Shown: piece by piece, positions 8,168-14,730 of the stretch
Layout: every line of letters starts with the position of its first letter
How positions within the stretch are numbered: position 1 is the stretch's first letter
Assembly (NCBI GenBank): GCA_964541595.1
Contig: CAZIRO010000022.1
Span: 1 to 23,740 of the forward strand
Direction of reading: 5' to 3'
Length of the DNA stretch: 23,740 bases
Source: CAZIRO01 sp964541595
GTDB taxonomy: Bacteria > Acidobacteriota > HRBIN11
Notes under the pieces: generated by a model
Databases searched by the model: none
What the model saw: only the letters and a program-made list of their open reading frames with translations
Told to the model about the DNA's origin: nothing
Made by a program: the position numbers and the translations under genes

Positions 8168-8758
8168 ATGCGAACCCTTTCTGGACAGATCCTGAACGCG
8201 CAGTGGTCGCCGGGACAAACCACGTGTCCCCAGTGTGGACGACCTGCCTGGCGTGTTCCCCAAAGTATAACGCTGTTATATCACGTTCACGAGAAGTTCT
8301 GGCCCCGCGTCAAACCGGACGTGGGTACGCGAAAAGGGTTCCGATTCTGTCCTCATCTGCAATGCCCGGTTGTTTATATTCATCCCGAAGGGGAGTGGCT
8401 GATCACGGTAGACGAAGTACGGACCAGGATTGGATATAAAGTGAACGAAGATCCGATCCCGGTTTGCTACTGTATTGGTGTGCTCGCGGAGACGATTCGG
8501 CATGAAATTCTCGTGCGTAGATGCTGCGATTCTCTGAAAGATATTCAGAAATACACCGGCGCCCGTACCGGAAAGTGGTGTCATGTGACCAATCCCTCAG
8601 GGCGTTGCTGTGGTCCTCTGGTGCAGCGTGTGATCGAGGCTGCATTACGGGAACGTGTGGATGTCAAAACGGCAGAAATTGTGCGGACGACGGCCGCCGC
8701 GATTCCGGGCAACGGTGATGGTGAACCCTCCGTGCAGGACGCGTGTTGCACGCTATGA
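8168..8758 (+). CDS. CopZ N-terminal-domain-like zinc/[2Fe-2S] protein with C-terminal Cys-Cys tail
   Basis: A 196-residue cysteine-rich protein resembling the N-terminal domain of Archaeoglobus CopZ, which binds one Zn(II) and one [2Fe-2S] cluster and can reduce Cu(II). A zinc-ribbon-like part has CPQC (C20, C23) and CPHLQC (C61, C66). This is followed by VCYCIGV (C100, C102), a BFD-like segment with W-C138 and NPSGRCCGP (C147, C148). Unlike CopZ it has no C-terminal HMA domain. Instead it has a flexible tail ending DACCTL (C193, C194), like the MerA tail. A ribosome site, GGAGGTGATC, precedes the ATG. It lies 27 bases after merA. A role as metallochaperone or electron/thiol donor for Hg handling is inference from context. 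Confidence 0.8.
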   Translation: MRTLSGQILNAQWSPGQTTCPQCGRPAWRVPQSITLLYHVHEKFWPRVKPDVGTRKGFRFCPHLQCPVVYIHPEGEWLITVDEVRTRIGYKVNEDPIPVCYCIGVLAETIRHEILVRRCCDSLKDIQKYTGARTGKWCHVTNPSGRCCGPLVQRVIEAALRERVDVKTAEIVRTTAAAIPGNGDGEPSVQDACCTL

Positions 8759-8782
8759 GCATGCTATCGGGGGAGAAGAGAA

Positions 8783-9178
8783 ATGCGCCAGTCCGTATGG
8801 ATGGGTGCCGTTGGTTTGCTGATATTTGCAGGTTGGGGACTGCGTCACCGTATGTACGACGCATTCCGTACAAAAGAACAGGTGCGGGAGCGGCCGACGC
8901 CCGATCACGTTGTAATTCTGACGTGGGATCCAGCAGAATGTTTTCAATGCAGTCAGCGTATTACGGAAACTGTCCGGACCCTTCCTGGCGTCTGCGGAGT
9001 GTCTCGCGACCCTGAACATCCTCATACGCGCATGCTGGTCGCCTTTGCTTCCGATTTCATACAGGTGCGGGATATTCTCAGCACGCTTCAGGCCCAGGGG
9101 ATCCCCTGCCGAATGGTCCGGTTGATCCGGATTCGCAAACCACTCTTTTCTCGCCTGTCCGGGATCGGCTGCTGTTGA
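8783..9178 (+). CDS. Membrane-anchored HMA-like protein ending in Cys-Cys
   Basis: A 131-residue protein with an N-terminal hydrophobic segment (about 5-20, WMGAVGLLIFAGWGL) that could be an anchor or signal. Residues about 43-113 follow the HMA pattern: strand VVILTW, metal motif CFQC (C53, C56), helix ITETVRTL, GV turn, strand MLVAFA, helix RDILSTLQAQGIP and a final strand. The usual GMTCxxC context is replaced by DPAECFQC. Extra cysteines are C71 and C109. The chain ends GIGCC (C130, C131), the third gene in a row with a terminal vicinal pair. A ribosome site, GGGGGAGAAG, precedes ATG 8783, 24 bases after the CopZ-like gene. It is probably the last gene of the mer operon. I know of no named family; a MerP-like role is inferred. 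Confidence 0.7.
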   Translation: MRQSVWMGAVGLLIFAGWGLRHRMYDAFRTKEQVRERPTPDHVVILTWDPAECFQCSQRITETVRTLPGVCGVSRDPEHPHTRMLVAFASDFIQVRDILSTLQAQGIPCRMVRLIRIRKPLFSRLSGIGCC

Positions 9179-9453
9179 AATGCCCGCATTCCATAGACCC
9201 GGAGACATGCACTCGCCGCATCGGGAATTCAGTGCGCCAGCCCCCGTATAAATCGGAACAATCCGCGCCGGTCATCATCCCGCAGAAAGTGTTGCACCAG
9301 CAGTCCGAGGGTCGCTCCGGCGATCCAGGCGATGAGGCAGCACGTTCTTCCGCACCGCCAGCGATTACCCGGTACGGTCCCGTTTGCCGTATTGGACAAA
9401 CCCCGCTCGCTCCGTTTACGATCATGCTGGGAATCCTGAGTTGGGGGATGATA

Positions 9454-9816
9454 ATGCTCGAGTCGCTGGAAGAACGCGTGGCTTACCTGGAAGGCCGGGT
9501 GGAAGAACAGGGTAAACTCGGGGGAGAGTTGCGGGATATGATGTTTCATCTGGACCAGAAGGTGGACCGTGTTCGGGAGGAACTGTTGACGGAGATCCGG
9601 GCGGTGGACCAGAAGGTGGACCGTGTTCGGGAGGAACTGTTGACGGAAATCCGGGCAGTCGATCAGAAAGTTGAACGGACGCGGGACGAACTGCTCGCCC
9701 AATTTCAAGGTCTGGAACAGCGATTCAACCGGTATTTCACCTGGCTGGTGGGACTGCAATTCGCCACACTGTTAACGATCATTGCGTTTCTACTGCGCAT
9801 GCTGCAGTCCGGATAA
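9454..9816 (+). CDS. Short coiled-coil protein with C-terminal transmembrane anchor
   Basis: A 120-residue protein: charged heptads such as LEERVAYLEGRVEEQ from the start, a repeated 18-residue unit DQKVDRVREELLTEIRAV (about 35-70) with a diverged third copy, then a hydrophobic helix near 95-116 (YFTWLVGLQFATLLTIIAFLL). It probably forms an oligomeric coiled-coil stalk tethered to the membrane. I do not recognise a function. ATG 9454 has GGGGG (9443-9447) upstream; in-frame ATGs at 9424 and 9448 are alternatives, and the frame continues to 9175 but the upstream part is low-complexity and unlike a folded protein. mutS2 follows after 71 bases. Confidence 0.65.
   Translation: MLESLEERVAYLEGRVEEQGKLGGELRDMMFHLDQKVDRVREELLTEIRAVDQKVDRVREELLTEIRAVDQKVERTRDELLAQFQGLEQRFNRYFTWLVGLQFATLLTIIAFLLRMLQSG
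9551..9658 (+). repeat. 54-bp tandem duplication inside coiled-coil gene
   Basis: Two adjacent 54-base units (9551-9604 and 9605-9658) differ at very few positions in the conserved part (GGAGATCC against GGAAATCC). Each encodes one 18-residue coiled-coil unit. A third, diverged copy continues to about 9712. The near identity suggests a recent in-frame duplication. Confidence 0.85.
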
Positions 9817-9887
9817 ATTCCCTGCATTGTGAGGTCGCCATGCGGTGGCTGTGAGGCTGGACGTGACACGAGAAGGAGGCCATTGCA

Positions 9888-12293
9888 ATGGCCGGGCGCG
9901 AACACACAAAGCCAGCGCGGTTATGCACATCTCCCGGGACGCTCCGCAGCCTGGAATATACTACCGTCTTACGTCATATTGCCGGATGGGCAGGGTTTTA
10001 CGGACGGCGCTATTTGCGACGACTCGTGCCACGGAGTGATCTGCGGTGGATCCGGCGCCGTCTGCGTGCCGTTGCTGCGATCATGGACGTGTATGAACAG
10101 GCTGGACGCCCTTCTCTGCGGTATCTCCCGGACGTACGTGCGCTTGCCCGCCGTGCGTCCATTGCCGACGCCTGGCTGACCCCGCAGGAACTGTGGACGA
10201 TGGTGACGTTCTTTGCAACGATTGCTGCTGTCGTCCAGGCGTTTCGCCCCCATCGCACGCTGCCGCGCGGGATCTATCATCGTATCGTTCGGTTGCCGAC
10301 TCTGGATGACTTCCGGCAGCGTGTACGGTCCGTGATCACACCGGAAGGCGAGATCCTGGACGATGCTTCCCCGACGCTGCGCCGGATCGCGCGTGAATGG
10401 CGACAGTTGCGCCGTCAGATCGATCAAAAGCTGCGGGCACTGATGGAGCGACCGGAATATGCCCCGGCCATTCAGGACTGCATCCGCACACAGCGGGAAC
10501 ATCGGTGGGTGCTACTCGTTCGTGCAGACCAGCAGCATCGTATTCCCGGGATCGTGCACGGCACGTCCGGCAGCGGTGCTTCGGTCTATCTCGAACCGCT
10601 CGAACTCGTGGAGTGGAACAACCGGTACGTCATTCTGGAAGAACAGCGGCGCGAAGAAATACATCGCATCCTGCAGGAACTCACCGGCCATTTACGGCAG
10701 ATTCCCTCGTGGGGACGGCTGTTCCGCAGACTGGCCTGGCTGGATGCACTGCTCGCCATCGCTGCATTTGCGTATACGTACGATTGTCAAATTCCGGAAG
10801 TCCGGGACGCGGACGTTCTGGAACCCCGTCGAGCACGGCATCCGATACTCGTCATACAGGCACGCCGTTCCGGAAGTACAGTCGTACCGCTCGATCTCAC
10901 GATGCGATCTTCCGAAAAAGTCCTCATCATTACCGGACCCAACGCCGGGGGGAAAACCGTCGCATTGAAAACGGTCGGCCTGCTTACCGTGATGGCGCAT
11001 GCGGGGCTCCCGATTCCGGCAGCGTCGGACACGGTCATCCCGCTGTGCTCACACGTGATGGCCGATATCGGTGACCGGCAGGATATTCTGCAAAACCTGA
11101 GCACGTTTGCCTCGCACATGCGCCGGATTGTGCCGATGTTGACGACCGATGTACGGCGCGGGCTGTATCTCATTGATGAACTCGGCACCGGCACCGATCC
11201 CGTGGAGGGCGCCGCACTGGGTATCGCCATTCTGCACCACCTGCGGCAGCGTCCCGGAAAGGTGATCGCGGTAACCCACCTCACGCCGATCAAGATGATG
11301 GCCATGGACCACCCGGATGTCGTCACGGCATCCATGGAATTCGCTCCGGATACGCTGGAACCGACGTTCCGCCTGATCCCGCACGCACTCGGCGCCAGCC
11401 ATGCGCTACAGATTGCGCGGCGTCTCGGGATGCCGGATACGGTTCTCCGGGAAGCCGAACAGACGTTCGATCCCCAGTACCGCCGCTGGCTGGACGTCAT
11501 CCGTCAACTCGAACAAACCCAGCATCAGTTTGAAGTCCGTCTGCGGGAGGTTGAGCGTCAACGCGCGGAAATGGAAGCCGCGTTTGCCAAGAAGCAGCAT
11601 GAACTGGAACAATACCGGACGGCACTGGTGAAGGAGTGGGAAGCGTGGAAACGCAGGGTGCAAACCTGGTGGGACACTGAGCAACAGCGATGGCAGCAAC
11701 TGTTGCAGACGGTCGAAGACCCCCGGTTGCGTCAGCATTTGCGTGAACAGTTTCGTGCGTTCACACGTACGTTTCGCGAACAGCAGAGGGCACAATTACG
11801 TCCGCCGGAAGCACTGGAACAGGCCGATATCTCCGAAGATTGGCAGCCCGGCCAGACGGTACGTTTGCGCACGTCCTCAACAACCGGGGTGATCGAACGC
11901 ATTGACCGGCAGCGAAATCTCGCCGTCGTCCAGATTGCAGGAAAACGCATGCACGTCCCTCTGTCCTGGCTGCAATCGGCACCGGCAGGATCTCCCACGT
12001 CGGAGACCGCACTGTCCACAACATTGCCGGAGACATCGGCCGTATCGACCATTCACCTGCTCGGGTTGCACATCCCGGAAGCGCTGGATCAACTCGACCG
12101 GATGCTGGACCGCGCCATGCGTGCGGGCCTTCATCGTGTGTGTGTGATCCACGGATACCGTCCGGGGCGATTGAAACGAGCGGTATTGCAATACCTGCGG
12201 CGTCACGATCTGGTGGAGCGTTTGGAACCGGCCGCGCCGCGTGAGGGGGGTCCTGGCGCAACTATTGTATATCTGCGAACGGAAGAAAAGTGA
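9888..12293 (+). CDS. mutS2: MutS2-family ATPase with degenerate Smr domain
   Basis: An 801-residue MutS2 protein, the MutS relative lacking the mismatch-recognition domain; members act in recombination control or on collided ribosomes. The core helical domain spans residues 1 to about 330. The ATPase domain has Walker A GPNAGGKT (350-357), STFASHMRRI and Walker B LYLIDELGTGTDP (from 426). A long coiled coil covers about 510-640, then a KOW-like segment WQPGQTVRLRTSSTTGVIERID and a C-terminal Smr domain (about 720-795). In Smr the usual LDLRG is replaced by IHLLG (722-726) and HGxGxG by HGYRPG (755-760), so nuclease activity is doubtful. The ribosome site GAAGGAGG supports ATG 9888. Confidence 0.93.
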   Translation: MAGREHTKPARLCTSPGTLRSLEYTTVLRHIAGWAGFYGRRYLRRLVPRSDLRWIRRRLRAVAAIMDVYEQAGRPSLRYLPDVRALARRASIADAWLTPQELWTMVTFFATIAAVVQAFRPHRTLPRGIYHRIVRLPTLDDFRQRVRSVITPEGEILDDASPTLRRIAREWRQLRRQIDQKLRALMERPEYAPAIQDCIRTQREHRWVLLVRADQQHRIPGIVHGTSGSGASVYLEPLELVEWNNRYVILEEQRREEIHRILQELTGHLRQIPSWGRLFRRLAWLDALLAIAAFAYTYDCQIPEVRDADVLEPRRARHPILVIQARRSGSTVVPLDLTMRSSEKVLIITGPNAGGKTVALKTVGLLTVMAHAGLPIPAASDTVIPLCSHVMADIGDRQDILQNLSTFASHMRRIVPMLTTDVRRGLYLIDELGTGTDPVEGAALGIAILHHLRQRPGKVIAVTHLTPIKMMAMDHPDVVTASMEFAPDTLEPTFRLIPHALGASHALQIARRLGMPDTVLREAEQTFDPQYRRWLDVIRQLEQTQHQFEVRLREVERQRAEMEAAFAKKQHELEQYRTALVKEWEAWKRRVQTWWDTEQQRWQQLLQTVEDPRLRQHLREQFRAFTRTFREQQRAQLRPPEALEQADISEDWQPGQTVRLRTSSTTGVIERIDRQRNLAVVQIAGKRMHVPLSWLQSAPAGSPTSETALSTTLPETSAVSTIHLLGLHIPEALDQLDRMLDRAMRAGLHRVCVIHGYRPGRLKRAVLQYLRRHDLVERLEPAAPREGGPGATIVYLRTEEK

Positions 12294-12298
12294 CAAAG

Positions 12299-12400
12299 TT
12301 GATCCCGGTTATACCTTGTCCCTTCCTGTATCACTTCACGTCACTTTTCCCTTCGTGACTTTGCCTCCCGTCACTTCTCTCTCTCTCTCTCTCATCACTT
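12299..12400. repeat. Convergent intergenic region with GTCACTT repeats and (TC)9 tract
   Basis: Between the converging mutS2 and membrane-protein genes, the motif CACTT/GTCACTT or its relatives recurs (near 12331, 12340, 12370, 12394) and 12376-12393 is a (TC)9 dinucleotide run followed by an A/T-rich TTTATTTAAAA. No clear hairpin terminator is visible. The run may be a slippage-prone microsatellite, but it lies between two stop codons. Confidence 0.6.
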
Positions 12401-12403
12401 TAT

Positions 12404-12988
12404 TTAAAACCACCCATACGGAACAGTACTCCGATAGGTGCGCCACGTAAAGAGCAGAATGGCCGCTATGAACAGTCCCGTCAGCCACAGAGGGAACGGG
12501 ACGTACACCTGAACACCCAGCATGACAATGACGAGTACAACAAACATGCAGACGGAAGCCAGGCGTTTGCGTCGAAGACGCAATGCGTTGATCTGCGCTG
12601 CAATCTCCGGGGGAATTGCATCTCCAGCCTGGGCGAATAACCGGTCGATCCGGGGTTGCAGGGAGACATGCACGTAGGTCAACAGTCCGCCGATGAGCAG
12701 CAACAGCACCAGTTTTGCACCGAGTACCGGGTTGGTAACGAGAACCCGCAAGCCGAGACCGCGCAACAGGATGATCGCCAGTCCGGTGACCAGTGCGGTC
12801 GCCTGAAAGACAAAACAGGGAATCGTGCGGTTCTTGATGATATTCTCCATATACCGATCGACCCGATCTCCCAGCGGCGGTCCCAGGCGAATGCGCTGGT
12901 TCACGGTGACCAGCGCATAGAATGGCCATGCCATCAATACAGCATTGATGACATGGATAACGCGCAGGATGTCCACCCACCACGCCAT
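12404..12988 (-). CDS. Multi-pass membrane protein in ArsR-rhodanese/DsrE operon
   Basis: A 194-residue hydrophobic protein with about five predicted helices (roughly 6-27, 57-76, 88-109, 144-164, 166-183). Helix 1 contains RVIHVINAVLMAW and a conserved-looking NQRIR follows; the second loop ends in NRTIPCFVFQ. The layout recalls DUF2269/CopD-like membrane proteins but I am not sure. ATG 12988 has a strong GGAGGAGATC site. The frame extends 59 codons upstream through the DsrE gene, which is rejected. It is the last gene of a three-gene minus-strand operon, 37 bases after the DsrE-like gene. Confidence 0.7.
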   Translation of the reverse strand: MAWWVDILRVIHVINAVLMAWPFYALVTVNQRIRLGPPLGDRVDRYMENIIKNRTIPCFVFQATALVTGLAIILLRGLGLRVLVTNPVLGAKLVLLLLIGGLLTYVHVSLQPRIDRLFAQAGDAIPPEIAAQINALRLRRKRLASVCMFVVLVIVMLGVQVYVPFPLWLTGLFIAAILLFTWRTYRSTVPYGWF

Positions 12989-13025
12989 GATCTCCTCCGT
13001 ACGTAGAAGTTCGCCGATGGACGGT

Positions 13026-13379
13026 TTAAAACACCAGTACCTTATGTGCCGCAAGAACCCAGTCGGTTTCCAGATCCAGGCTGCCGGGCTGCACACGATC
13101 GACGAGATCCTGTGCCTCCACGCCACGGGCAGCACAGCACGTGCCACAGACGGCAATCTCCCCACCTCTCCGGATCAGTGTCCGCAGCATATGTTCGATG
13201 TTGTAATACCCCGTCGGCACCTTTTGACCACGTTGAGCAGACAACACCCCGTCTCCCACGAGAAATACCCGAACGTGTACGTCCGGTCGCTTTGCCAACT
13301 GGATGGCCAGGCGCAGTGCATTATATGGACGTTCGTTTCCATAAGGCGCATCGTTCAGGATTATAAGTACGGTTTGCAT
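13026..13379 (-). CDS. DsrE/DsrF-like sulfurtransferase-family protein
   Basis: A 117-residue cytoplasmic protein of the DsrE fold. It shows the family pattern VLIILNDAPYGNERPYNALR at the N-terminus, VRVFLVGDGV, QKVPTGYYNIEHML, and a cysteine motif VCGTCCAARG (C78, C81, C82) in the position of the sulfur-carrying cysteine of DsrE/TusD-like proteins. It ends DWVLAAHKVLVF. Such proteins carry persulfide sulfur; the acceptor here is unknown. It lies 13 bases after the ArsR-rhodanese gene, so sulfur relay from the rhodanese domain to this protein is plausible. GAGAGGG precedes the ATG. Confidence 0.85.
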   Translation of the reverse strand: MQTVLIILNDAPYGNERPYNALRLAIQLAKRPDVHVRVFLVGDGVLSAQRGQKVPTGYYNIEHMLRTLIRRGGEIAVCGTCCAARGVEAQDLVDRVQPGSLDLETDWVLAAHKVLVF

Positions 13380-13392
13380 CGGGCTTTCCCTC

Positions 13393-14046
13393 TCAATCCG
13401 TTTCAGTGATTACGGGAAAACCGAGCGCCTGCCAGTCATGCACGTCGTATGCAAGACGGAATGCCCGGAACCCGTGCGCACGCAGGATGCGAACGGCTTC
13501 CACGGCCATGATGCAGTAGGGTCCCCGACAGTAAGCCACGATCTCCCGATCGCGCGGCAGTTCTGCCAGACGGCGTTCCAGCTCATCGAGTGGCACGGAG
13601 ATCGCACCGGCGACATGGGCCGTGCGGTATTCCCGAGATGGACGGACGTCGATCACGATGGCTTCGCCATTGCGAACACGTTGCAGGAGCGTATCCCGAT
13701 CCACGGGTTCCAGTTCTGACCGGTCCTTCAGGAACTGACGCACGATCCGTTCGATCTCGGGCAGGTGCTGTTCCGCGAGTGTGCGCAGCATTCGGAAAAA
13801 TGCGCAGACCTGTGGATGGGCAATGCGATAAATGACAGTACGGCCGATCTTGCGGGCCTTTACGAGGTGAGTACGACGCAGGACTTGCAGGTGCTGGGAG
13901 GCGTTTGCGAGGGTGAGACCGGCTTCCCGGGCGAGTTCCTCGACGGATCGGGGACTCTGGCAGAGCAATTCGAGCAACGCGAGGCGTTTCGGGCTACTGA
14001 GCGCCTGACCGATGCGTGCGATTTCGGTATACACGGCATCTTTCAA
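13393..14046 (-). CDS. ArsR-type regulator fused to a rhodanese domain
   Basis: A 217-residue fusion. Residues about 5-95 are an ArsR winged helix (SSPKRLALLELL, VEELAREAGLTLANASQHLQVLRR, GRTVIYRIA). Residues about 118-215 are a rhodanese domain (VIDVRPSREYRTAHVAGAISVPLDEL) with catalytic loop YCRGPYC (C173, C178). Such fusions usually sense or handle reactive sulfur or oxyanions and regulate their own operon. The start is TTG at 14046: an in-frame stop lies only three codons upstream and no ATG is in frame nearby; GTG 14034 is the alternative. A matching palindromic operator lies about 45 bases upstream. The DsrE-like and membrane-protein genes follow. Confidence 0.88.
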   Translation of the reverse strand: MKDAVYTEIARIGQALSSPKRLALLELLCQSPRSVEELAREAGLTLANASQHLQVLRRTHLVKARKIGRTVIYRIAHPQVCAFFRMLRTLAEQHLPEIERIVRQFLKDRSELEPVDRDTLLQRVRNGEAIVIDVRPSREYRTAHVAGAISVPLDELERRLAELPRDREIVAYCRGPYCIMAVEAVRILRAHGFRAFRLAYDVHDWQALGFPVITETD

Positions 14047-14082
14047 CGCATATTACTGCTCACCCATGTTCAAATCCTTCAA

Positions 14083-14111
14083 TGATCAATTGATTAATCA
14101 ATCATAGTCAA
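14083..14111 (-). promoter_or_regulatory. Promoter/operator of the ArsR-rhodanese operon
   Basis: ATTGATTAATCAAT (14089-14102) is a perfect 14-bp palindrome, the shape of ArsR-family operators (ATCAA/TTGAT half-sites). On the minus strand a -35-like TTGACT (14106-14111) sits directly upstream, so the palindrome would fall in the spacer. The -10 box is not clear (TGATCA at the 17-base distance). Autorepression by the fusion protein is inferred. Confidence 0.65.
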
Positions 14112-14139
14112 GGGGTTCTCTGCTGTCAAGTGATGGATC

Positions 14140-14331
14140 CTGGGATCGGGACAGGCAATGGGATAGGGATGTGACGAATGAGCGGATGGCTTGGTCGACA
14201 CCGGGAACAGGTCTCAGGTCCCAGGTGGCGGGTCTCAAGTGTCAGGTCCCAGGCGGCAGCGTATCCTGGATGACGGGTTATCGCGGGGTCCATGGGGACA
14301 CGCCGGGTCCCATTGCCTGTACCAATCTCAG
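14140..14331 (+). repeat. Inverted-repeat-bounded element with heptamer tract, copy 2
   Basis: The left arm (14140-14163) starts CTGGGATCGGGACAGGCAAT and the right arm (14307-14331) ends CCTGTACCAATCTCAG, an imperfect inverted match. Eight 7-mers of type NNCRGGT run from 14206 to 14261 (AACAGGT, CTCAGGT, CCCAGGT and so on). The 10-mer TGGATCCTGG occurs at 14134-14143 and 14333-14342, flanking the element like a target-site duplication although the left copy overlaps the arm. It lies in the space between the ArsR promoter and the small CPxCG gene. Confidence 0.8.
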
Positions 14332-14420
14332 CTGGATCCTGGAGTATGCTCCAGACTTTACCATAAAAATGAGCAACGTCGACCGGGCCGGCTCATTCGA
14401 CCCCCTTCAGGAGGACGATC

Positions 14421-14603
14421 ATGCAGGAAAAACAGACAATTTCCCTGTGCCCGGCATGCGGTGTGGGGTGCCCGGAAATCGAAATCTACCCGGAACGCGT
14501 GGTCATCCGGGACGGTGACCGTTGGGTAGAATTCGCACCGGAGACCTGGAACCTCTTGATCGAAAAAGTGCGTTCTGGTGAACTCGGAAAAATCGAACGA
14601 TGA
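14421..14603 (+). CDS. Small CPxCGxGCPE protein, probably metal-binding
   Basis: A 60-residue protein with an N-terminal SLCPACGVGCPE motif (three cysteines at 10, 13 and 17) followed by strands EIEIYPERVVIRDGD and WVEFAPETWNLLIEKVRSGEL. The C-x2-C-x3-C pattern resembles small zinc or Fe-S sites, but only three cysteines are present, so dimerisation or an extra ligand would be needed. The C-terminal half resembles a small helix-containing domain, of unknown function. The ribosome site CAGGAGG is excellent. The gene is isolated between two repeat elements and followed by a hairpin, so it forms its own transcription unit. Function unknown. Confidence 0.7.
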   Translation: MQEKQTISLCPACGVGCPEIEIYPERVVIRDGDRWVEFAPETWNLLIEKVRSGELGKIER

Positions 14604-14620
14604 GATAGATCTGCTCAAAC

Positions 14621-14643
14621 GGGGCGACCCCCGCGGTCGCCCC
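14621..14643 (+). terminator. Strong hairpin after the small CPxCG gene
   Basis: GGGGCGACC-CCCGC-GGTCGCCCC forms a perfect 9-bp G+C-rich stem with a 5-base loop, 17 bases after the stop codon. No T-run follows, so it may act as a transcript end or RNA stabiliser instead of a classic intrinsic terminator. Confidence 0.6.
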
Positions 14644-14730
14644 GACAGTGGGATTAAACCACACAGGAGCCCACCCGCAGGCGTGTGGCGACCGCAGTGG
14701 CCCACACCCTGACCTGATCGCGGAAAAACC

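Noticed and set aside
9175..9453. Upstream extension of the coiled-coil gene
   Set aside because: Overlaps the stop of the HMA-like gene by four bases, but has low-complexity sequence and no continuous heptads; ATG 9454 has a better ribosome site.
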